Shown: positions 1-7,020 of the stretch, in pieces
Numbering within the stretch: position 1 is the stretch's first letter
How the letters are laid out: each line of letters opens with the position of its first letter
NCBI GenBank assembly: GCA_002385265.1
Contig: DGDD01000210.1
Location: forward strand, 1 to 18,141
Origin: Chitinophagaceae bacterium UBA3961
GTDB taxonomy: Bacteria > Bacteroidota > Bacteroidia > Chitinophagales > Chitinophagaceae
DNA length: 18,141 nucleotides
Direction of reading: 5' to 3'
Translations under genes and position numbers: made by a program
Notes under the pieces: generated by a model
Seen by the model: only the letters and a program-made list of their open reading frames with translations
Databases searched by the model: none
What the model was told of the DNA's origin: nothing

Positions 1-2
1 AT

Positions 3-1061
3 GTGTATTTTCATGCTTCCCCTGAAAATGCTACGCAAAAGTACCTCTACCGCACCAAGCTAGATGGAACCGGATCTTTGGAAAGAGTGAGTCCGGCAAA
101 TCAAGCAGGTACACACGATTACGATGTTTCACCTACCGGAGATTTTGCCTATCACAGTTTTTCCAATTATTATACACCACCTGCCTCAGAAATGGTAGAT
201 CTCAGTTCGCATCAACCGCTATCCGGTAAATCATTGATTGATGCGGCCCTCGAGAAAAGTGCCGGTAAAAAATCATCAATGGAATTCTTTACAGTAACCA
301 CATCCGAAAATGTAACAATGGATGCTTGGGTTGTGAAACCTGAAAATTTCGACCCTACTAAAAAGTATCCTGTTGTGTTTTACGTTTACACAGAACCCTG
401 GGGCCAGAACGTAAAGGATCAATTTGGCGTAGGTAGAAACTTCCTGTATCAAGGCAACATGCAAAAAGACGGCTATATCTATATCTCCATCGATAACCGT
501 GGTACTCCTGTTCCGAAAGGAAGAGCTTGGAGAAAATCGGTGTACCGTAATATTGGCATCATCAATATTCGCGACCAAGCTTTAGCGGCAAAAGAGATTT
601 TGAAATGGAATTATGTAGACAGCAGCCGGGTGGCCGTGTGGGGCTGGAGCGGTGGTGGCTCGGCTACTTTGAACTTAATGTTTCAATTTCCTGAAATTTA
701 CAAAACCGGAATCTCCATCGCGGCTGTTGGAAACCAGTTGACCTACGATAATATCTATCAAGAGCGATACATGGGGCTGCCCGCTGAAAGCAAAGACGAT
801 TTTGTGAAAGGATCACCGATCACCTATGCCAAAAATCTAAAAGGCAACCTGCTTTATATTCATGGCACCGGCGACGATAACGTGCATTATAACAATGCCG
901 AAATGTTATTCAACGAACTCATCAAACACAACAAACAATTTCAAATGATGAGCTATCCGAATCGTTCTCATAGCATTTCAGAAGGTGCCGGAACCTTCCG
1001 TCATTTATCTACTTTGTATACGAATTATTTAAAGCTGCACTGTCCGGGAGGAGCGCGATAG
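3..1061 (+). CDS. Dipeptidyl-peptidase IV-like S9 serine peptidase, C-terminal part (5' partial)
   Basis: The reading frame is open at the window edge; the ATG at position 1 is in another frame, so the true start lies upstream. The 352 visible residues cover the end of the N-terminal beta-propeller (residues 1 to about 85, with the ASPENATQKYLYR signature of the last blade) and the whole alpha/beta-hydrolase domain. The catalytic triad is visible: Ser216 in GWSGGG, Asp292 in GTGDDNVH, and His323 in NRSHS. The YVYTEP segment near residue 128 fits the oxyanion-hole tyrosine of dipeptidyl-peptidase IV. The family releases N-terminal dipeptides, usually with proline or alanine in second position, and in Bacteroidota is normally exported to the periplasm; the signal peptide is outside the window. 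GGG after the nucleophile is a small variation on the common GWSYGG. A strong terminator follows, so the gene ends its own transcript. Confidence 0.93.
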   Translation: MYFHASPENATQKYLYRTKLDGTGSLERVSPANQAGTHDYDVSPTGDFAYHSFSNYYTPPASEMVDLSSHQPLSGKSLIDAALEKSAGKKSSMEFFTVTTSENVTMDAWVVKPENFDPTKKYPVVFYVYTEPWGQNVKDQFGVGRNFLYQGNMQKDGYIYISIDNRGTPVPKGRAWRKSVYRNIGIINIRDQALAAKEILKWNYVDSSRVAVWGWSGGGSATLNLMFQFPEIYKTGISIAAVGNQLTYDNIYQERYMGLPAESKDDFVKGSPITYAKNLKGNLLYIHGTGDDNVHYNNAEMLFNELIKHNKQFQMMSYPNRSHSISEGAGTFRHLSTLYTNYLKLHCPGGAR

Positions 1062-1117
1062 AAACTAGTGCGGCTTATTCGCGATTTCTGAGCTTATAAA
1101 TGTTGAAAATTTGAAGG

Positions 1118-1167
1118 CCTGAACCGCTGTTTTCTTAAAAAGAAGCCGGTGGTTCAGGTTCTTTTTT
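1118..1167 (+). terminator. Intrinsic terminator after the S9 peptidase gene
   Basis: CCTGAACC (1118-1125) pairs with GGTTCAGG (1151-1158). Inside, TTCTT (1132-1136) pairs with AAGAA (1140-1144) around an AAA loop. The T-rich tail is at 1159-1167. It separates the peptidase transcript from the lipoprotein gene. Confidence 0.85.
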
Positions 1168-1206
1168 GCATTTAACTTTTGATTAGAAATTCCGTGAATA
1201 ATTTAC

Positions 1207-1926
1207 ATGAAATTTCACGCCATGAAGAAACTGTTACTAATTGCACCTATTATGCTGTTTTTCGCCTCTTGTAAGCCTTACCAGTATTTTACTGTTGCAG
1301 CACCGGAATTGCAGCAAGACAGTTTAAAGCAGTATGTTTTCGAAAATGATACCATGAAAGTACTCTACAATTTTACAGGGTATCAGGGTCCTTTGAAGGT
1401 GACAGTCATCAACAAATTGAAAGAGCCTATATTTTTGGATTGGAATCGTTCTGCAATGATCATGAATGGTGAATCGGTGGCCTTGTACCAGCCATCCTTT
1501 CAATTTTCCGGGCGTTCTGTAGGCAGTTCAGTAGAGGTGATCAAAGATGTGAGCCTTAATAGCAGCCGCATGTCGGGCACATTAAGTGGACAAGAGGGGG
1601 TAGATATGATTCCTCCGGGAAGCAGCCGTCAACGAAGCGTATTGGCTCCCTTGCACCGATCTTTGTTAGATGCCGGTTTTAATACCGAGAACAAGAAGTA
1701 TTTCGATGACGATAAGACCTCCATTCGCGGTCGATTTTTGGACTATTCTGAATCCAGTACTCCGTTAATTTTTAAGACCTATTTCAGTTTTAGATTGGAA
1801 TCTACTCCCGATCTGGTTCGTCATTTCGAATCTCGCTTTTTCATCAAAGACGTATTTGTGACCATTGCGGGTCCTGATCAAGTAGGGCAGGGGGTAAATA
1901 GGGGGGATCGGTTTTATACGAAATAG
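1207..1926 (+). CDS. Lipoprotein of unknown function
   Basis: A 239-residue protein with a clear lipoprotein signal peptide: a basic N-terminus, a hydrophobic core (LLLIAPIMLFF) and a lipobox ending in Ala-Ser-Cys, with Cys22 as the expected lipidated residue. A second in-frame ATG at 1222 (MKKLLL) would give a more typical signal peptide with Cys17 and may be the real start. The mature part looks beta-rich with no transmembrane segment. It contains an LDWNRSAMIMNG segment and a later MIPPGSSRQ segment. I recognise no enzymatic motif and cannot name a function. In Bacteroidota such proteins sit on the periplasmic face of the outer membrane or at the cell surface. It stands alone between the peptidase terminator and the ribosomal protein promoter, and no convincing terminator follows it. 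Export is well supported; function is unknown. Confidence 0.8.
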   Translation: MKFHAMKKLLLIAPIMLFFASCKPYQYFTVAAPELQQDSLKQYVFENDTMKVLYNFTGYQGPLKVTVINKLKEPIFLDWNRSAMIMNGESVALYQPSFQFSGRSVGSSVEVIKDVSLNSSRMSGTLSGQEGVDMIPPGSSRQRSVLAPLHRSLLDAGFNTENKKYFDDDKTSIRGRFLDYSESSTPLIFKTYFSFRLESTPDLVRHFESRFFIKDVFVTIAGPDQVGQGVNRGDRFYTK

Positions 1927-2000
1927 GAGGAGGCGAGGAAAACAGGAGGGAGGAGGGAGGAAGCGAGGAACGAGGAGGGAGGAGGAGAGGAAAAGAGGAG
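1926..2000 (+). repeat. T-free polypurine tract of GAGG-like units
   Basis: Over these 75 bases the + strand has no T and only four C (1934, 1943, 1964, 1971). The rest is made of GGA, GGGA and GAGG units, with imperfect repeats of the form G(C)GAGGAA. It starts at the last base of the lipoprotein stop codon. It looks like a degenerate minisatellite and has the composition for triplex or two-tetrad G-quadruplex structures. Confidence 0.75.
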
Positions 2001-2088
2001 CGCTGCGAAAACGCTGCGGTCGCTGCGCCGCTGCGGTGAAGAAAAGACTTTGCGAATTCTTCGCGAGCTTTGCGATCTTAGCGGTGAC
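2001..2088. repeat. GC-rich patch with CGCTGCG and CTTTGCG direct repeats
   Basis: CGCTGCG occurs four times (2001-2007, 2012-2018, 2021-2027, 2029-2035). CTTTGCG occurs twice (2048-2054, 2068-2074). GCGAA (2052-2056) pairs with TTCGC (2060-2064). The composition differs from the AT-rich flank. The closing CTTTGCGATCTTAGCGGTG resembles short intergenic repeats I associate with Bacteroidota genomes, but copy number cannot be judged from one window. Confidence 0.6.
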
Positions 2089-2196
2089 GAACCGGAAATG
2101 GACATTTTTTGTTTAACTATAATGCTATATAACTTAAACAGAATCAACAAAGAGGAAATTTATTTTGAAAAAGGCTGAAAATTTATGTTGAATCTT

Positions 2197-2227
2197 TTTG
2201 TAAGTAATCTTTTTGCCCCTACCTTTG
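2197..2227 (+). promoter_or_regulatory. Bacteroidota-type promoter for rpsJ
   Basis: TTTG at 2197-2200, a 19-base spacer, then TACCTTTG at 2220-2227. This matches the known Bacteroidota primary sigma factor consensus (TTTG at -33, TANNTTTG at -7). The transcript should start around 2232-2236, leaving a leader of only about 25 bases. The upstream stretch 2090-2196 is AT-rich and I see nothing else in it. Confidence 0.8.
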
Positions 2228-2231
2228 CATC

Positions 2232-2247
2232 CCCATTCGAAAAATGG
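2232..2247 (+). promoter_or_regulatory. 5'-leader hairpin before rpsJ
   Basis: CCCATT (2232-2237) pairs perfectly with AATGGG (2242-2247) around a CGAA loop. It lies at or next to the predicted transcript 5' end and ends ten bases before the rpsJ ATG. It could protect the 5' end or affect translation; which one is inference. Confidence 0.55.
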
Positions 2248-2257
2248 GATTTGATGT

Positions 2258-2563
2258 ATGTCTCAGCGAATTAGAATAAAATTACAGTCTTACGATCACA
2301 ATTTGGTAGATAAATCTGCCGAGAAGATCGTTAAAACCGTGCGCAGCACAGGTGCCGTAGTAACAGGTCCTATTCCTTTACCTACACGTAAGAAAATTTT
2401 TACTGTGTTACGTTCACCACACGTAAACAAGAAGAGTCGTGAGCAGTTCCAATTGAATACGCATAAGCGTTTATTGGACATTTACACGTCTTCAAGCAGA
2501 ACAGTTGATGCGTTGAGCAAATTGGATTTGCCAAGTGGTGTTGAGGTTGAAATCAAAGCCTAA
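2258..2563 (+). CDS. rpsJ: 30S ribosomal protein S10
   Basis: The product is 101 residues, normal for S10, and matches the family over its length, from [13 protein letters not shown] through the [28 protein letters not shown] loop to VEVEIKA. S10 sits in the head of the small subunit; in Escherichia coli it also works with NusB in rRNA antitermination. The start at 2258 is fixed by the conserved N-terminus; the ATG four bases upstream is in another frame and closes after six codons. It is the first gene of the ribosomal cluster, but a terminator directly follows its stop codon, so rpsJ may be produced partly independently of rplC and the rest. Confidence 0.97.
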   Translation: MSQRIRIKLQSYDHNLVDKSAEKIVKTVRSTGAVVTGPIPLPTRKKIFTVLRSPHVNKKSREQFQLNTHKRLLDIYTSSSRTVDALSKLDLPSGVEVEIKA

Positions 2564-2575
2564 CAGATAAGAATT

Positions 2576-2613
2576 ACCTCATCGGTTGGATTACCGCTTG
2601 ATGAGGTTTTTTT
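2576..2613 (+). terminator. Intrinsic terminator or attenuator after rpsJ
   Basis: ACCTCAT (2576-2582) pairs with ATGAGGT (2601-2607). An inner CGGT (2583-2586) pairs with ACCG (2593-2596). Seven T follow (2607-2613). It lies 13 bases after the rpsJ stop codon, inside what is normally a continuous operon. I found no good TANNTTTG promoter between it and rplC, so the downstream genes probably depend on read-through. Confidence 0.85.
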
Positions 2614-2639
2614 ATATAGTTCTTTTACAACTCATCTGT

Positions 2640-2903
2640 GAACTTCCAAAGAGGGAACAAAGCAGCGCTGAGTTAGATGCAAGAGCATCACACTAGTTAA
2701 CATTAAAATATGAACTAGCCCTTCGAGGTTAGTTTACTGTTGGTACTTCCGAAATCTGGAAGCCGCGAGGCGGAAGGAGTCTCACCCGATAATGAAAGGA
2801 TGGGTGAATCAAAAGAAAAGGTCAACAGCAAACGGGGATTGAAGACCGATTACTTTCATCGGGCCTGTCTCTTTAACCTTACAGGGCATAAACTGTAAAT
2901 AAA
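2640..2903 (+). ncRNA. Candidate structured leader RNA upstream of rplC
   Basis: This gene-free stretch is dense in inverted repeats: GATGC/GCATC (2676-2680 and 2685-2689, loop AAGA); AACTAGCC/GGTTAGTT (2713-2720 and 2727-2734, extendable by two pairs); CTTCC/GGAAG (2746-2750 and 2758-2762) or instead CTTCCG/CGGAAG (2746-2751 and 2771-2776); CCGC/GCGG (2763-2766 and 2770-2773); TCACCC/GGGTGA (2782-2787 and 2802-2807); CCGAT/ATCGG (2846-2850 and 2858-2862); CCTGT/ACAGG (2864-2868 and 2881-2885); TTACAG/CTGTAA (2879-2884 and 2893-2898). Several are mutually exclusive. It lacks the conserved segments I would expect for RNase P RNA or tmRNA. A cis-acting ribosomal protein leader (L3 or L4 as possible ligands) fits the position best, but this is inference. 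A free-standing small RNA is the alternative. Confidence 0.6.
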
Positions 2904-3521
2904 ATGAAAGGGATTATTGGAAAAAAAATCGGGATGACCAGCGTCTTCAGTTCCGATGGCAAGCAAACCGCTTGTACCATTATTGAAGCTGGTCCCTGTG
3001 TTGTAACACAGGTTAAAACTGTTGAATCAGACGGTTACAACGCATTACAAATTGCTTACGGCGACAAAAAAGAAAAGCACACTCTCCAAGCTGAAAAGAA
3101 TCACTACGCCAAAGCAAATACTTCCGCTAAAAAGTTTGTAAAAGAATTTCGCGACTATTCTATTGCTAAAGCATTAGGAGAAGCCATTACTGTTGAAATT
3201 TTCTCTGAAGGAGAAAAAGTTGACGTAGTAGGTACTTCTAAGGGCAAGGGTTTCCAAGGGGTTGTAAAACGCCATGGATTCAGTGGGGTTGGTTCACAAT
3301 CACACGGTCAACACGACCGTCAGCGTGCACCAGGTTCATTGGGTAACTCTTCCGATGCATCTCGCGTAATGAAAGGTATGCGCATGGCCGGCCGTATGGG
3401 TGGTGACCGCGTAAAGGTGAAAGGCCTTAAAGTGGTTAAAATTTTCCCTGAAAAGAATTACATCCTCGTGACAGGCAACGTTCCTGGTCACAACGGTTCT
3501 ATTGTTTACATCCAGAAATAA
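2904..3521 (+). CDS. rplC: 50S ribosomal protein L3
   Basis: A 205-residue L3. The N-terminal [15 protein letters not shown] and the central [18 protein letters not shown] segment followed by [15 protein letters not shown], then [15 protein letters not shown], are family hallmarks; the central extension reaches towards the peptidyl transferase centre. L3 is an early assembly protein of the large subunit and binds 23S rRNA domain VI. The ATG at 2904 is supported by the conserved N-terminus and lies six bases after a potential hairpin (2879-2898) that could limit ribosome access. The rplD gene starts 18 bases downstream, so those two are clearly cotranscribed. The unusual part is the 340-base spacer separating it from rpsJ. 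Confidence 0.97.
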   Translation: MKGIIGKKIGMTSVFSSDGKQTACTIIEAGPCVVTQVKTVESDGYNALQIAYGDKKEKHTLQAEKNHYAKANTSAKKFVKEFRDYSIAKALGEAITVEIFSEGEKVDVVGTSKGKGFQGVVKRHGFSGVGSQSHGQHDRQRAPGSLGNSSDASRVMKGMRMAGRMGGDRVKVKGLKVVKIFPEKNYILVTGNVPGHNGSIVYIQK

Positions 3522-3539
3522 CTTTTTAACTGAATCATC

Positions 3540-4181
3540 ATGCAAGTAGATGTTTTAAATATAAGCGGTAAAAAAACAGGTCGTACAGTGGATCTTCCAG
3601 AAGAGATCTTCGGAATTGAGCCTAATGACCATGTTATTTACTTAGCCGTGAAGCAGTATTTGGCCGCTCAGCGTCAAGGTACTCACAAAGTAAAAACTCG
3701 TTTAGAAGTAAAGGGTTCTAGCAAGAAATTACACCGTCAAAAGGGAACCGGTGGTTCTCGTAAGGGTAATATCCGTAACCCATTGTATAAAGGTGGTGGT
3801 ACCATTTTTGGACCTAAGCCCCGCGATTACGATTTCAAGTTGAACCAGAAAGTAAAGGGCTTGGCGAAATGCTCAGCGCTTTCTTACAAAGTAAAAGAAA
3901 GCAACTTGGTAGTTGTTGAAGATGTTACTTTGGCTCAACCTAAAACCAAAGAATTCGTAAGCATTCTGAAAAGCCTGAATGTAAACAATAAGAAAGTATT
4001 AGTGTTGGCCGGTGAAGAAAACACCAACTTGTACTTGAGCTTCCGTAACATCCCTAACGTGGTAGGATATCAGTACAACGACATGAATACCTACGACATC
4101 GTAAATGCTGACGTAGTAGTATTATTGGAGTCTTCTGCAAAAACAATTGCCGAAGATGTGAAAGAAATCAGCGCGAATTAA
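3540..4181 (+). CDS. rplD: 50S ribosomal protein L4
   Basis: A 213-residue L4. The long loop that lines the peptide exit tunnel is visible at about residues 60-100, with HRQKGTGGSRKGN (Lys68) and YKGGGTIFGPKPRDY. This loop is where macrolide resistance changes occur in other bacteria; the tip here looks intact, judging by eye. L4 binds 23S rRNA domain I. In gammaproteobacteria it represses its own operon by attenuation and translational control, which makes it a reasonable candidate ligand for the structured region before rplC, although no such role is shown here. The gene lies 18 bases after rplC and 23 bases before rplW. Confidence 0.97.
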   Translation: MQVDVLNISGKKTGRTVDLPEEIFGIEPNDHVIYLAVKQYLAAQRQGTHKVKTRLEVKGSSKKLHRQKGTGGSRKGNIRNPLYKGGGTIFGPKPRDYDFKLNQKVKGLAKCSALSYKVKESNLVVVEDVTLAQPKTKEFVSILKSLNVNNKKVLVLAGEENTNLYLSFRNIPNVVGYQYNDMNTYDIVNADVVVLLESSAKTIAEDVKEISAN

Positions 4182-4204
4182 TTAATAGTAAAAATTGTTA
4201 AGAG

Positions 4205-4504
4205 ATGAAACTCTCTGAAGTTTTAATAAAGCCAATCGTAACAGAAAAAAGCAACAAGTTAACGGATGCCCGTAGAACCTATGCTTTCCGTGTAAGCCGC
4301 AAGGCAAACAAGCTTGAAGTAAAAAAAGCTGTTGAAGATTTCTACGGTGTGAACGTAATCGATGTAAACACGATTGTTGTTCCCGGTAAAAGAAAGAACC
4401 GCTTCACAATAGCAGGATTCATTTCCGGACAGAAGTCTGCATACAAAAAAGCGTATGTAACTGTTGCTGAAGGCGAAACCATTGATCTGTACGGAACTGT
4501 TTAA
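4205..4504 (+). CDS. rplW: 50S ribosomal protein L23
   Basis: A 99-residue L23, with the family opening segment IKPIVTEKSNKL (residues 8-19) and the VNVIDVNTIVVPGKRKNR rRNA-binding loop. L23 sits at the mouth of the exit tunnel, where in bacteria it docks trigger factor and the signal recognition particle. The start ATG is fixed by the short family N-terminus and is preceded by an A-rich stretch rather than a Shine-Dalgarno motif. It belongs to the tight rplC-rplD-rplW run; the 80-base spacer before rplB contains a small GC hairpin. Confidence 0.97.
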   Translation: MKLSEVLIKPIVTEKSNKLTDARRTYAFRVSRKANKLEVKKAVEDFYGVNVIDVNTIVVPGKRKNRFTIAGFISGQKSAYKKAYVTVAEGETIDLYGTV

Positions 4505-4584
4505 TCAGATCAATCAGTAAGAATGGCGGGTCAAACGCCGCAAAGAATTGACAAAACATTATTTAAAACGATTAATTAGAAACG

Positions 4585-5424
4585 ATGGCACTTAAGAAGT
4601 ATAAACCAATGACCGCCGGTACACGCTGGAGAATTGGTAATGCCTACGCAGAAGTAACAACTGCAACACCGGAGAAGAGCTTAGTAGAGAAGCAATCTGC
4701 AACTGGCGGTAGAAACGCACAGGGTAGAAGAGCGATGAGATATATTGGCGGTGGAAACAAGAAAATGTACCGTATTGTAGATTTCAAAAGAGACAAGAAA
4801 GATATTCCAGCAACTGTTGCGAGCATTGAGTACGATCCAAACCGTACTGCATTCATCGCATTGTTGAACTATGCTGATGGTGAAAAGCGTTACATCCTGG
4901 CTCCTCAAGGTTTGCAGGTAGGCGCTACCGTTATAGCTGGTAACAGTGTTGCTCCTGAAGTTGGAAATGCACTTCAAATGAAGTTTATGCCGTTGGGTAC
5001 AAACATTCACAACATTGAAATGCAGCCTGGTCAGGGTGGTAAATTGGTAAGAAGTGCAGGTACTTCTGCTCAGTTAACCAACAAGGAAGAAAAATACGCT
5101 GTATTGAAAATGCCAAGTGGTGAGTTGAGAAAGATTTTGATCAACTGCGTTGCAACTGTTGGTGTGGTAAGTAACAGTGATCACAACCTGGAAACAGCCG
5201 GTAAAGCGGGTGTGAACCGTTGGAAAGGGATCCGTCCTCGCAACCGTGGTGTAGCGATGAACCCAGTAGATCACCCAATGGGTGGTGGTGAAGGTAGATC
5301 ATCTGGTGGTCACCCAAGAAGCCGCACCGGTAAATACGCGAAAGGTGAGAAGACAAGAACAAGAGGAAAAGGAAGTGATAAGCTGATCATCCAACGTAAA
5401 AACGGAAGCAAGCTCGCTAAATAA
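4585..5424 (+). CDS. rplB: 50S ribosomal protein L2
   Basis: A 279-residue L2, normal length. It shows the N-terminal [13 protein letters not shown] segment, the OB-like and SH3-like RNA-binding halves, and the C-terminal [17 protein letters not shown] motif near residues 222-236. His230 in the DHP segment corresponds to the histidine linked to peptidyl transferase activity in Escherichia coli L2; the next conserved position is Met (DHPM) where Escherichia coli has His (DHPH). L2 is an early assembly protein needed for subunit joining and peptide bond formation. The C-terminus is very basic ([17 protein letters not shown]). It is separated from rpsS by 57 bases. Confidence 0.97.
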   Translation: MALKKYKPMTAGTRWRIGNAYAEVTTATPEKSLVEKQSATGGRNAQGRRAMRYIGGGNKKMYRIVDFKRDKKDIPATVASIEYDPNRTAFIALLNYADGEKRYILAPQGLQVGATVIAGNSVAPEVGNALQMKFMPLGTNIHNIEMQPGQGGKLVRSAGTSAQLTNKEEKYAVLKMPSGELRKILINCVATVGVVSNSDHNLETAGKAGVNRWKGIRPRNRGVAMNPVDHPMGGGEGRSSGGHPRSRTGKYAKGEKTRTRGKGSDKLIIQRKNGSKLAK

Positions 5425-5481
5425 GAAGTGAGTAAGTGGATTCAAATTCAAATTATCAAAATTTCAAATTAACACAGTAAT

Positions 5482-5754
5482 ATGGCTCGTTCAATTAAAA
5501 AAGGTCCTTATGTAGCTGCCAAATTAGAAAAGAAAGTATTAGCAGTTAATGAGGGCAAAGCCAAAAAGGGAGTGATCAAAACATGGAGCCGTCGTTCTAC
5601 CATAACTCCTGATTTTGTTGGACACACATTTGCAGTACACAACGGGAACAAGTTTATTCCTGTTTATGTTACCGAGTTCATGGTGGGTCATAAATTAGGT
5701 GAATTTGCACCTACCCGTCAGTTCAAAGGTCACTCAAGTAAAAAAGTAGCGTAA
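5482..5754 (+). CDS. rpsS: 30S ribosomal protein S19
   Basis: A 90-residue S19 with the family N-terminus [11 protein letters not shown], the central [23 protein letters not shown] segment, and the [11 protein letters not shown] motif near the end. S19 sits in the head of the small subunit next to S13 and contacts the A-site region and the bridge to the large subunit. The ATG at 5482 is fixed by the conserved N-terminus. The 48-base spacer before rplV can fold into a hairpin. Confidence 0.97.
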   Translation: MARSIKKGPYVAAKLEKKVLAVNEGKAKKGVIKTWSRRSTITPDFVGHTFAVHNGNKFIPVYVTEFMVGHKLGEFAPTRQFKGHSSKKVA

Positions 5755-5757
5755 ACT

Positions 5758-5791
5758 GTTTGATAGGACGAAACGCCTGTTGAACTCAAAC
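5758..5791 (+). promoter_or_regulatory. Hairpin between rpsS and rplV
   Basis: GTTTGA (5758-5763) pairs with TCAAAC (5786-5791). Inside, AGG and CG (5765-5767, 5769-5770) pair with CG and CCT (5774-5775, 5776-5778) around an AAA loop with one bulged A. It begins within four bases of the rpsS stop codon and ends 11 bases before the rplV ATG. Confidence 0.4.
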
Positions 5792-5802
5792 GAAATAAAA
5801 AA

Positions 5803-6147
5803 ATGGAAGCAGTAGCTAAACTTAAAAATTATCCAACTTCACCCCGCAGAATGCGTTTGCTGGCTGATGAGATTCGTGGATTGGGAGTTGAAAATGCGTT
5901 GGCATTATTGGAGCACCATCCTCAACACTCCTCTACACCTTTATACAAATTGTTGAAGAGTGCAATTGCAAACTGGGAGCAAAAGAACGAAGGAAAGAGT
6001 GCAGCCGATGCCTCACTGGTAGTAAAAACTATTTTTGTAGATGGCGCAAGATCAATTAAGAGAATGTTGCCAGCTCCTCAAGGTAGAGCTTACCGTGTGA
6101 GAAAGCGTAGCAACCATGTTACTTTAATTGTAGATGCTAAAAACTAA
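5803..6147 (+). CDS. rplV: 50S ribosomal protein L22
   Basis: A 114-residue L22. It shows the typical [18 protein letters not shown] start, a central alpha-helical part, and the C-terminal beta-hairpin around [28 protein letters not shown], whose tip lines the exit tunnel near the macrolide site. No shortening of the hairpin is seen. L22 contacts all domains of 23S rRNA and helps assembly. The rpsC gene begins 25 bases downstream. Confidence 0.97.
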   Translation: MEAVAKLKNYPTSPRRMRLLADEIRGLGVENALALLEHHPQHSSTPLYKLLKSAIANWEQKNEGKSAADASLVVKTIFVDGARSIKRMLPAPQGRAYRVRKRSNHVTLIVDAKN

Positions 6148-6172
6148 TTGATAAAAATTTTTAAACCATAAT

Positions 6173-6967
6173 ATGGGTCAGAAAACAAATCCAATTGGTG
6201 CCAGATTAGGAATTATCCGCGGATGGGAATCTAACTGGTATGGTAATAAGAAAGATTTCGCTACGAAATTGATCGAAGATAACAAGATCAGAAACTACCT
6301 CAATGCCCGTATCAACAAGGGTGGTATTTCTAAAATTGTTATTGAGCGTACGCTGAATAAGTTGATTGTTACCATTCACACTTCTAAGCCTGGTATCATC
6401 ATCGGTAAAGGTGGTAACGAAGTAGATCGTATCAAAGAGGAGTTGAAAAAACTTACCGGTAAGGAAGATGTGCAAATCAACATTTTGGAAATTCGCCGTC
6501 CGGAATTGGATGCGATGATTGTTGGTGATACCATTGCTCGTCAAATCGAAAACCGTATCAACTATAAAAGAGCGATCAAAATGGCGATTGCTTCTGCCCT
6601 GAGAATGGGAGCTGAAGGAATCAAAATTAAAGTAGCCGGCCGTTTAGGTGGTGCTGAAATTGCTCGTACAGAAGAAATTAAACAAGGTCGTACGCCTTTG
6701 CATACATTACGTATGGACATTGACTACGCAAATGTGTTTGCTCTTACTGTATATGGTAAAATTGGTATCAAGGTATGGATCTGTAAAGGAGAAGTATTGG
6801 GTAAGCGTGATTTGAACCCGAACTTGATCAGCGGAAAAGAAGGTGGTGAAAGAAGAGAAGGTGGAGCTCCTGCCGGACGTGGTGGTAACGATCGCCGCGG
6901 TGGTGGTAGAAACGATAGAGGTGGAGAAAGAAGAGGCGGTGGCGACAGAGGTCCGCGTAAAAACTAA
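6173..6967 (+). CDS. rpsC: 30S ribosomal protein S3 with a Gly/Arg-rich C-terminal tail
   Basis: A 264-residue S3, about 30 residues longer than the Escherichia coli protein. [13 protein letters not shown] opens it. The KH domain carries the GKGG loop at residues 78-81, and the C-terminal S3 domain runs to about residue 215 ([18 protein letters not shown] end, here [13 protein letters not shown]). S3 lies at the mRNA entry site and takes part in the ribosomal helicase activity with S4 and S5. Residues 221-264 form a low-complexity tail rich in Gly, Arg, Asp and Asn with several RGG-like units, expected to be disordered and able to bind RNA without specificity. A perfect 6 bp hairpin follows the stop codon (6971-6987). 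Confidence 0.97.
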   Translation: MGQKTNPIGARLGIIRGWESNWYGNKKDFATKLIEDNKIRNYLNARINKGGISKIVIERTLNKLIVTIHTSKPGIIIGKGGNEVDRIKEELKKLTGKEDVQINILEIRRPELDAMIVGDTIARQIENRINYKRAIKMAIASALRMGAEGIKIKVAGRLGGAEIARTEEIKQGRTPLHTLRMDIDYANVFALTVYGKIGIKVWICKGEVLGKRDLNPNLISGKEGGERREGGAPAGRGGNDRRGGGRNDRGGERRGGGDRGPRKN

Positions 6968-6970
6968 TAG

Positions 6971-6987
6971 TCGATTACTAGAATCGA
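6971..6987 (+). promoter_or_regulatory. Hairpin between rpsC and rplP
   Basis: TCGATT (6971-6976) pairs perfectly with AATCGA (6982-6987) around five bases, beginning four bases after the rpsC stop codon. No T-run follows. Confidence 0.4.
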
Positions 6988-7020
6988 AACATTATTAAAA
7001 TTTTCAAATTAGTATAGAAA

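Noticed and set aside
2118..2123. TATAAT hexamer upstream of rpsJ
   Set aside because: It resembles the Escherichia coli -10 box, but Bacteroidota primary sigma factors use TANNTTTG, and a much better match lies at 2197-2227.
1914..2150. 78-codon frame on the - strand across the polypurine tract
   Set aside because: The product is low-complexity Ser, Pro and Leu caused by the purine bias of the other strand; no family features.
2254..2274. Six-codon frame overlapping the rpsJ start
   Set aside because: ATGTATG puts an out-of-frame ATG four bases before the rpsJ ATG. Such a short frame is likely by chance and nothing else supports translation.
2600..2636. Alternative pairing GATGAG (2600-2605) with CTCATC (2631-2636) as an antiterminator
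   Set aside because: The partner is transcribed after the T-run, too late to stop the terminator from forming during transcription.
2735..2742. TACTGTTG as a promoter -7 box for rplC
   Set aside because: One mismatch to TANNTTTG and no TTTG at the required distance; it lies among the predicted stems.
2614..2903. A self-splicing intron, RNase P RNA or tmRNA in the rpsJ-rplC spacer
   Set aside because: No group II domain V, no RNase P core segments, no tmRNA ends or tag frame could be found.
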